NCBI GenBank assembly: GCA_003242885.1
Contig: QKMZ01000003.1
Location: 434,001 to 498,000, forward strand
Direction of reading: 5' to 3'
Source: Candidatus Melainabacteria bacterium
GTDB lineage: Bacteria > Cyanobacteriota > Vampirovibrionia > Obscuribacterales > Obscuribacteraceae
Length of the DNA: 64,000 nucleotides
Made by a program: the position numbers and the translations under genes. The notes under the pieces are model-generated. The model did not search any database and was not told the origin of the DNA. It worked only from the letters and a program-made list of their open reading frames with translations. How positions within the stretch are numbered: position 1 is the stretch's first letter; each line of letters begins with the position of its first letter. Positions 27,710-33,949 of the stretch are shown piece after piece.

Positions 27710-28072
27710 CTTACTACTGCCTGACTGCTCTTTGCATTAGAGCTCAGTATTTCATCACGCTTCAGTCAGTCCTTCACGTGGTGCGGGCTTTTTGCTACGG
27801 TTTCCGATCGACGCCGATCTGAAGTTTCCACAAATGCCCCTCGGCTCAAAGCACTCAACATTCAAGTGACGTGCTCACCGGTTATGCAATTAGTCTATCG
27901 CGTTGTCGCATACGATCAACTACCCCAAAGATCATTTAACGATCACATTCTTGGCATTATCGAGATGCGCTTTAGACATAGAGCTCGCAAACCATTTTTC
28001 GTTAACAAGCGCCGGATCAATCCGCCCAACCAAAATCGGCGCGATCACATATCCGTTCATCACCAAATCGCA
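27679..28072 (-). repeat. Dispersed intergenic element, copy 3
   Basis: About 394 nt, homologous to copies 1 and 2, between the PLP-enzyme gene (ends 28191) and the coiled-coil gene (starts 27526). Same orientation as the others relative to the downstream minus-strand gene. The start-distal end, near GGCGCGATCACATATCCG, aligns with copy 1 but not well with copy 2. Confidence 0.8.
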
Positions 28073-28190
28073 TATATCAAAAGCAAAGGGTAGCGCCGCA
28101 TACTCTATATAGGTAGTTGAAGCGAAAACTGTTGCGCGTTGAGCGAGAGTCATAACATAGAAAAGGCAATAACATGAATGATCGCTCGAA

Positions 28191-29174
28191 TTATCGCTCG
28201 AACGTTTTGTTCGGAAATTTCTCTTTGATCCAGGAGTCATCATATATGGTGCTCATATAACCTCTTCCACCATCTGGCAAAATCGCGAGTACATTTTTAC
28301 CAGTGCCTTCGAGACCCCTGCAGCAGGCAGCAGCAGCCGCCGCGATACATCCGGATGAACTTCCACCGAAGAGTCCCTCCAACTTCATCAAATCGTAAGC
28401 CGCTTGCACCGATTGTTCGTCCGTGACACGAATCGCAAAATCGATAACATCTTTATGGAAATTGCCCGGCAAAAAATCTTGCCCAATTCCTTCAACAATG
28501 TATTGCCCCGGCGTCGTCCTCCCGTCATCGTATAAATCAGCAAGAATACTTCCCACCGGATCGGCGAGTATGACTTTGACTGACGGTTTTTTCTCTTTCA
28601 AAAATCGACCGGCACCAGATAAGGTGCCACCTGTTCCTGCACCCGCAACAATAACGTCTACCTCACCCTCAGTCTGTTCCCAGATTTCAGGACCAGTGAC
28701 ATCGTAATGAACCTGTGCATTGTCTGGATTGTAGAATTGATCGACGAACCAACCATCATGCTCCTCAGTCAATCTCCTGGCGATACTCAAAAAATGATCG
28801 GGATCGCCCATCTTCTTGCCGGTTGGAGTAATTACAATTTCGGCTCCAAGCGTTTTCAACAGTTTCACTTTATCATGGCTCACCTTCTGCGAAACAATCG
28901 TGATGAGCTTGTATCCGCGCATTGCAGCGAGCATTGCTAAACCGATGCCAGTGTTGCCGGCTGTAGCCTCAATAATCGTTCCACCCGGCTTCAGCTTACC
29001 GTTGCGCTCCGCTTGTTCTATCATGTTTTTTGCAATGCGATCTTTTACGGAACCGCCGGGATTGAGATACTCCAGCTTCGCCCAAAGATTATGATTGTGC
29101 TGTGCTCCAAATCGCTTCATTTTCACGACAGGAGTGTTGCCGATTGCGTCAGCTACAGATTCAAATACTGCCAA
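28191..29174 (-). CDS. PLP-dependent cystathionine beta-synthase/cysteine synthase family enzyme
   Basis: Fold type II PLP enzyme. The lysine that binds PLP is K44 in GGSVKDR, the substrate loop is EATAGNTGIGLA, the phosphate loop is GAGTGGTLSG, and GGSSSG follows later. The C-terminal block VEGIGQDFLPGN and PDGGRGYMSTIYDDSW looks more like cystathionine beta-synthases than CysK, but there are no C-terminal CBS domains. It should condense serine or O-acetylserine with homocysteine or sulfide. Last gene of a tight minus-strand group with the aldo/keto reductase (21-nt gap) and the kinase. Confidence 0.85.
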   Translation of the reverse strand: MAVFESVADAIGNTPVVKMKRFGAQHNHNLWAKLEYLNPGGSVKDRIAKNMIEQAERNGKLKPGGTIIEATAGNTGIGLAMLAAMRGYKLITIVSQKVSHDKVKLLKTLGAEIVITPTGKKMGDPDHFLSIARRLTEEHDGWFVDQFYNPDNAQVHYDVTGPEIWEQTEGEVDVIVAGAGTGGTLSGAGRFLKEKKPSVKVILADPVGSILADLYDDGRTTPGQYIVEGIGQDFLPGNFHKDVIDFAIRVTDEQSVQAAYDLMKLEGLFGGSSSGCIAAAAAACCRGLEGTGKNVLAILPDGGRGYMSTIYDDSWIKEKFPNKTFER

Positions 29175-29195
29175 GGTGTTTTCCTTTGTATTGCT

Positions 29196-30056
29196 TCAAA
29201 TCATCGGCAGCGAACTCGGGCGCTTGCCGAGCGGAAATGCCGTTTCAATTTTATCGATTTCTTCCTTTGTCAGCTTCAAATTTCCCGCCACGGAATTGTC
29301 TGCAGAATGTTCTGCTTTCGCAGCCTTTGGAATGGAAAAAAGGGACGGTCGCCTGGTGAGATATGCCAGTGCAATCTGGTGTACAGACGCAGAGCGCGCT
29401 TCCGCCACCTCATTCAATGCTTCGAACCCCGCAGAATTAATAGCAGGAAATCCGCCTCTGCTTCCAAACGGGCTATAGCCAACGACAGCGACGTGATGCT
29501 TTTCGCACCATGGAATTACAGCATGTTCAATTGCACGCTCTTTCAGATGATAAAGAACCTGATTGCACGCTATTTTTCCTTCACCGGCAATTTTCAAAGC
29601 TTCGTCCAAATCATCTTCATCGAAGTTGCTGACCCCCCAGGAAAGAATTTTTCCAGCTTGTTTCAGTTCTTCAAATGCTTCGATCGTATCGCTCAGTTTG
29701 TAGTGTCCACGCCAGTGCAAAAGATAGCAGTCGAGCCGGTCTGTTTTCAGACGCGCTAAAGACTTTTCACAAGCAGCAATAGTGCCTTTACGCGATGCAT
29801 TGCTAGGCAAAACTTTGGAAACCAGAAAAACTTCATCGCGGCGCCCAGCAATTGCTTCGCTTACGATTTCTTCCGACTCTCCGGCACCATACATCTCTGC
29901 GGTATCAATATGAGTCATTCCGAGATCCAACCCTTGGCGCAAGGCTTTTACAGCCTCTTTGCGTTCGGACCTTTCAATCTCCCAAGTACCCTGACCAACC
30001 ACGGCAACATCCCTTGCGGTGCAGCCAAACCTTCTTTCTGTCATTCTGGAAGTCAC
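29196..30056 (-). CDS. Aldo/keto reductase
   Basis: A (beta/alpha)8 NADPH-dependent oxidoreductase with the full catalytic tetrad: D51 and Y56 in DTAEMYG, K81 in VSKVLP and H114 in LLHWRG. The later GVSNF motif and the C-terminal IPKAAKAEH cofactor-binding region are intact. Such enzymes reduce aldehydes or ketones; the substrate cannot be read. The best start is a GTG at 30056 with AGAGG 8 nt upstream; an ATG at 30044 is the alternative. It lies between the kinase gene (14-nt gap) and the PLP enzyme, probably one transcript. Confidence 0.88.
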   Translation of the reverse strand: MTSRMTERRFGCTARDVAVVGQGTWEIERSERKEAVKALRQGLDLGMTHIDTAEMYGAGESEEIVSEAIAGRRDEVFLVSKVLPSNASRKGTIAACEKSLARLKTDRLDCYLLHWRGHYKLSDTIEAFEELKQAGKILSWGVSNFDEDDLDEALKIAGEGKIACNQVLYHLKERAIEHAVIPWCEKHHVAVVGYSPFGSRGGFPAINSAGFEALNEVAEARSASVHQIALAYLTRRPSLFSIPKAAKAEHSADNSVAGNLKLTKEEIDKIETAFPLGKRPSSLPMI

Positions 30057-30070
30057 ATTGAAAACCTCTG

Positions 30071-32053
30071 CTACGGTACGGCGACTGGAATCTTCTTCTC
30101 CAAAAGATCTGCCTCTCTGTCGAGTTCATCACCCGCTGGCACACGATTAGTCAACTGTAATAGATCAGCATAACTACGCAAGCACAGCAGTAGAACATTG
30201 TCCTTTTTAGACAGCTTGCGGGCACGCTCGAGGGCACGAGCCAACTCAGGCTCCGCGCGTTTGAAATCATTGCGATCCAGGTCGAATTGTCCAAGCTTAT
30301 TGAGGGCAGCGACTGCAGAATTTGGGTCGTCCCCACCATGCTTCTCGAAAACGCTTAAAGCGTGCGATAACAGCTGGCGTACTTGCAGAAACTTTCGCTG
30401 GGCAACGAAACACTCGGCTAAGCGGGTCTCCAGCTTCGCGATAATTAGATTGTCGTCGCCGACAAGTTTTCTCTCAATCGCCAGACAGCGTTTGAGCAAT
30501 TGCTCTTGCTCCAACCACAAACCCTTACTGTAAAGCTTGGAAGAAACCGAAACAAATTTTGGTATCTCAGCTTCAGCTTTCAGCATTTTGCTGCTTTGCG
30601 AGACAGCCGAGTGATCCTTCGATTCGAACGTATCCATCAGCTTCATCAGCTCAAAATACTCTTGCTTGACACGCTCGGTATCAATCGCTGCAATCTGGTT
30701 ATTTACCTTCTCCAAGTCCTCAGCGTGACCTTCCCATTTTTCATATAGAACTGTTTTAGACCGCAAAGTTGTCTGCAGTCGCTGATTACGATCTCCAATC
30801 CGCTTGCAACGCTCTTCCGCCTTGGCAAAATTGCTTTCAGCACTTTCGTACTTACCCTTCTTAACGTCATCCTCTGCTTCCGACAAGTAAATTGACCAGA
30901 GCAACTTGTCGAGTGGCGCGCCTCTGTCATCCGCAGCGCCAGGCCACAACGCCACAAATGCAACCATAACCAACAATATGCTTGCCACCATTGATACAAC
31001 AATCATTTCAACAGGAGCGCGCTTCTGCTTGCCTTTTCCATAAGGGTGCGTATCAGACCTTGAAGCAGTGCCTCCAGATGCACTGCCGACTGCTGAAGCA
31101 ACACTGGAAAGAACTTCCTTCAGCTCCCCGGCAGTTTGAAAGCGAATATCAGGGTCTTTCTGCAAGCAGCAAAGAATTGCTGCCTCCAACTCGGCGGGTA
31201 CTTCAGAATCCGGCGCCTTTTCACTAATGAGCTTAGGATGATTATCCACGTGCATGTTCATGGTTTCTAAAAAGCTATCGCCAATGAAGGGCGGCTCACC
31301 AGCAACAGCTTCGTACATCAGGCAACCGAGTGCATAAATATCAGATCGCGTATCCAGTTCGCGCCCAAGGCACTGCTCTGGGCTCATGTAAATTGGACTG
31401 CCGAATACTTCACCGGTGCGAGTCAACTGTTGCTGCACTTTTCCCGCTTGTGGAAGCAGTTTTGCTATTCCGAAATCCACAAGCTTAACGAGATCGCCGC
31501 CATCATCGCGACGCATCAGAATTACGTTCGCAGGTTTCAAATCACGATGCACAATGCCCTTTTTGTGCGCTTCCTCGAGACCATCGCAGACCTGTTTGAA
31601 TATGTTGATAGCGCGCCGGAATTCGATGCGACCGTCTCTGTCGATGATTTTCTCCAGGCTTTCTCCACTCAGACAGTCCATCACAAAAAATGGTTCGCCG
31701 GTCGGAGAAATACCAAAGTCATAGACAGTTATTACATTTTGATGGTTCAAAGAACTCGCCGCTTGTGCTTCGAGTCGAAATCGCTCAAGCGCCATGCTGT
31801 CGTCTTTCAATTTTTGATGCAGCATTTTGATGGCGACTGTTCGATTCATCAGACTGTGCTGAGCTTTGTAGACAATACTCATGCCGCCAAGCCCTAAGAC
31901 GGACTCAATTAAGTATCGTTCGGCGAATAGATTGCCTATCAACGGATCATTGTGTCGCCCACGCAATTCGGCGCGATCATGCGGGCATTTGACAATATCG
32001 TCGTCAAATTGCCGGTAGCAAGAAGGGCAGTACTTTTTCTCCAGTTCCGCCAT
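30071..32053 (-). CDS. Hanks-type Ser/Thr protein kinase, zinc-ribbon N-terminus and TPR-like ectodomain
   Basis: Residues 9-24 form a CPSC...CPHD zinc-ribbon-like knot. The kinase domain spans about 45-315: glycine loop GLGGMSIVY, K76 in VAIKML, HRDLKPAN (169-176), DFG (193-195) and SPIYMSPEQ, so it should be active. A Ser/Lys-rich linker leads to one membrane span (350-370). The outer 290 residues are helical with TPR-like pairs and could sense a signal or hold partners. First gene of a group with an aldo/keto reductase and a PLP enzyme. Divergent from the LRV gene at 32199. A PP2C phosphatase that could oppose it is encoded at 53655. Confidence 0.92.
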   Translation of the reverse strand: MAELEKKYCPSCYRQFDDDIVKCPHDRAELRGRHNDPLIGNLFAERYLIESVLGLGGMSIVYKAQHSLMNRTVAIKMLHQKLKDDSMALERFRLEAQAASSLNHQNVITVYDFGISPTGEPFFVMDCLSGESLEKIIDRDGRIEFRRAINIFKQVCDGLEEAHKKGIVHRDLKPANVILMRRDDGGDLVKLVDFGIAKLLPQAGKVQQQLTRTGEVFGSPIYMSPEQCLGRELDTRSDIYALGCLMYEAVAGEPPFIGDSFLETMNMHVDNHPKLISEKAPDSEVPAELEAAILCCLQKDPDIRFQTAGELKEVLSSVASAVGSASGGTASRSDTHPYGKGKQKRAPVEMIVVSMVASILLVMVAFVALWPGAADDRGAPLDKLLWSIYLSEAEDDVKKGKYESAESNFAKAEERCKRIGDRNQRLQTTLRSKTVLYEKWEGHAEDLEKVNNQIAAIDTERVKQEYFELMKLMDTFESKDHSAVSQSSKMLKAEAEIPKFVSVSSKLYSKGLWLEQEQLLKRCLAIERKLVGDDNLIIAKLETRLAECFVAQRKFLQVRQLLSHALSVFEKHGGDDPNSAVAALNKLGQFDLDRNDFKRAEPELARALERARKLSKKDNVLLLCLRSYADLLQLTNRVPAGDELDREADLLEKKIPVAVP

Positions 32054-32126
32054 CGAGTTAATTAATCATTTGTCAAGCAATACCGCCGTATATAGGTACT
32101 ATCTTACCAACCCGCGGTAGGCTCAA

Positions 32127-32157
32127 CTGGGCAAGATTTCCACAGTGTGTCACAATG
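32127..32157 (+). promoter_or_regulatory. Sigma70-like promoter shared in form with 33697-33726
   Basis: -35 TGGGCA (32128-32133), 17-nt spacer, extended -10 TGT-CACAAT (32151-32156). The boxes CTGGGCAA and TGTGTCACAATG are identical, with the same 11-nt spacing between them, to those upstream of the hybrid kinase gene at 33950. Predicted start near 32163, giving a 36-nt leader. Confidence 0.5.
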
Positions 32158-32198
32158 GATATATTCCGCAAAATTGCGTACACGGGAGGGTTTGAGGC

Positions 32199-32624
32199 TT
32201 GGATAACAAGGAGTCGGCGAACGACGCTGTCCGCTCAACTGACGAAGTTCACGTCAGAATAGTATTGGCTGGAAACCCGCACACGACGCCCGCCGCCTTT
32301 GAGAAGTTGGCGGATGACCCGAGTGAAAAGGTGCGCAGCCGACTGGCTGCCAACCCCCGGTTGCCGGAAGACGTTTTTAAGAAACTGGCAAAAGACGAAA
32401 GTGTGGAAGTTCGCGAGAGTCTTTGCGAAAACCCCAACGCTCCGGATTACATTCTCGAACAGTTGGCAAAGGACGAAAGTGAAGATGTGCGGCTGGCGAT
32501 TGCTGCCGTATCGACAATTCCACTTCATCTATTGAAGACTTTGGCTGAAGACGACAATATGTATGTCGCCGGTGCGGCAAAGAAAACTCTTGAAGAGATC
32601 GAAGCTAAGTCTGACACAAGATAA
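32199..32624 (+). CDS. Stand-alone LRV-like helical repeat protein
   Basis: 141 residues, wholly made of units like DDPSEKVRSRLAANPRLP and DESVEVRESLCENPNAP: four or five leucine-rich-repeat-variant (LRV)-like units of about 24 residues. These form a right-handed helical solenoid in known proteins. No cysteine cluster is present. Nearly the same domain (same unit order, same EDDNM.VA..AK ending) forms the C-terminus of the hybrid kinase at 33950. The start is a TTG preceded by GGGAGGG at 8 nt, a strong site. Probably a protein-interaction module related to the kinase pathway. Confidence 0.78.
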   Translation: MDNKESANDAVRSTDEVHVRIVLAGNPHTTPAAFEKLADDPSEKVRSRLAANPRLPEDVFKKLAKDESVEVRESLCENPNAPDYILEQLAKDESEDVRLAIAAVSTIPLHLLKTLAEDDNMYVAGAAKKTLEEIEAKSDTR

Positions 32625-32632
32625 TTCGCTGT

Positions 32633-33511
32633 TTATTCCCGCAAATTTTGAGTATGCCGATTGCCACCTCTGGTAGTGGCATAGGCGAGGGCGGGCATCT
32701 TTAGACGAAGTTTCTCCGAAGTTATGACATTCACTCGATAGACAAGCGCAAATCGCTTCATAAGCAAAATTACAAGCCATGAAGGGTCTAGCTCGTGCCG
32801 GAGCAAACCAGTCTTTGCCGAACCGGGGCTGGCGTGATGATTGTTGTGCCATCCCTCGCCCAACGCGAGTAAAGCAACCCACCAAATATTGACGCTATCA
32901 TCCCTGGTGGCAAATGTTTTATATCCAAGCTTTGGAATATGGCACAGAACATTGAGCATAAGCGGAACTTGAAAGACTGCAAAACCGGCAAGCAAACTAG
33001 CCAATGCAGGCACCCAGCCAAAAAATAAAAGTATCAAAAGACGAAACCCCAAACAGATTGCCACCGTGAGCAGATGCGCGCGGTGCCACGAGCCGCCCTG
33101 CTCGAGGAAACGATAAACAGGGTCATTAACCAGGTCTTTCGCATGTATTGCCGGATCGATGTGGCTTTGATAGCCGCGTCGCAGCAACCAACCTAAGTGA
33201 GCATTGAATAGACCGTACTTCGGTGAATGTGGGTCAAGTTCTGTATCATCATGCCTATGATGCGCACGATGAATCGTTGCCCACCACATAGGTGATCCTT
33301 CGAACGCCAGATATCCGGATAAGACAAAAAAATATTCAACCGGCTTCGAGCAGGCAAAAGAACGATGCGAAAGAAGTCGATGTAAACCAATGGTGACACC
33401 AAACGTGTGCCAAATATAAAAGAGCACAAACAGTGCCAGGAACTCGAACATTCTCGCGTCTGCCTTTATGAAATAGGTGATGGAAGCTGGATTTTTCAGC
33501 CACAGACGCAA
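32633..33511 (-). CDS. Membrane acyl-CoA/acyl-lipid desaturase
   Basis: A di-iron fatty acid desaturase with all three histidine boxes: HRLLSH (44-49), HRAHH (81-85) and HNNHH near 220, plus hydrophobic segments around 22-42, 60-75 and 150-185. Expected to insert a cis double bond (probably delta-9) in acyl chains at the inner membrane. The frame starts at TTG 33511 with AGG 7 nt upstream; an ATG at 33451 would remove 20 residues. A perfect 7-bp inverted repeat lies 73 bp upstream. A second desaturase is encoded at 58765, so unsaturation is served by two differently placed genes. Confidence 0.85.
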   Translation of the reverse strand: MRLWLKNPASITYFIKADARMFEFLALFVLFYIWHTFGVTIGLHRLLSHRSFACSKPVEYFFVLSGYLAFEGSPMWWATIHRAHHRHDDTELDPHSPKYGLFNAHLGWLLRRGYQSHIDPAIHAKDLVNDPVYRFLEQGGSWHRAHLLTVAICLGFRLLILLFFGWVPALASLLAGFAVFQVPLMLNVLCHIPKLGYKTFATRDDSVNIWWVALLALGEGWHNNHHASPGSAKTGLLRHELDPSWLVILLMKRFALVYRVNVITSEKLRLKMPALAYATTRGGNRHTQNLRE

Positions 33512-33583
33512 ATCAAAACCTGAAATCGGCTCGCCAGGCAGAGTTTCAAAACCCGGACGCCCATGCAGCCCACCGATTACAAT

Positions 33584-33603
33584 TTGTAGTCATACAACTA
33601 CAA
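33584..33603. promoter_or_regulatory. Operator-like inverted repeat upstream of the desaturase
   Basis: TTGTAGT-CATACA-ACTACAA is a perfect 7-bp inverted repeat. On the minus strand a TGTAAT -10-like box lies just downstream, so a bound dimer would cover the -35 zone of the desaturase gene. Confidence 0.4.
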
Positions 33604-33696
33604 TAGCACACACTGACAGTCAATGCCACACCGTACCGCCTGCCTGAAACGAGCAACTGGCAAAGGTTTTCAATCAGACACTGGGGCCTGTGACAC

Positions 33697-33726
33697 CTGG
33701 GCAACGTTGTAGATTTGTGTCACAAT
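33697..33726 (+). promoter_or_regulatory. Sigma70-like promoter of the hybrid kinase gene
   Basis: -35 TGGGCA (33698-33703), 17-nt spacer, -10 CACAAT (33721-33726) with extended TG. Same sequence boxes and spacing as 32127-32157. Predicted start near 33733, leaving a leader of about 215 nt. Confidence 0.5.
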
Positions 33727-33736
33727 GAAGATATGC

Positions 33737-33779
33737 GTGCGGCTTTGGATTTGCCGCCGACACTCTTTTACAGCCGCAC
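33737..33779 (+). promoter_or_regulatory. Stem at the 5' end of the hybrid kinase mRNA leader
   Basis: GTGCGGCT (33737-33744) pairs perfectly with AGCCGCAC (33772-33779), beginning a few nt after the predicted transcription start. This suggests a structured 5' leader; no known riboswitch consensus recognised. Confidence 0.35.
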
Positions 33780-33949
33780 AGTCAGGAATGCTCGCTGGTC
33801 AGAAATCCTTGATCCTCGGTGCTTAGAGGAAGCGATAGGGTACCCGAGCTTTGTTTGCTGCTGACCATTTTTGGTTGGTCAACCAGTATCTGGACAATTG
33901 ACCTATATCTATCAAACCTGAAAGCGCCTGTGTCAATTAAGGACAGGAA

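Larger units (their letters stand above)
33512..33949. other. Intergenic region holding an operator-like palindrome, a promoter and a structured leader
   Basis: No supported gene. It contains the inverted repeat at 33584-33603, the promoter at 33697-33726 and a long leader with an 8-bp stem at 33737-33779. A weaker TGACCA/TGGTCA hairpin lies further downstream in the leader, before the kinase start. Confidence 0.5.

Noticed and set aside
27932..28243. Minus-strand 103-residue frame running into repeat copy 3
   Set aside because: It overlaps the PLP-enzyme gene and the repeat; the equivalent frame stops early in copy 2 and differs in copy 1.
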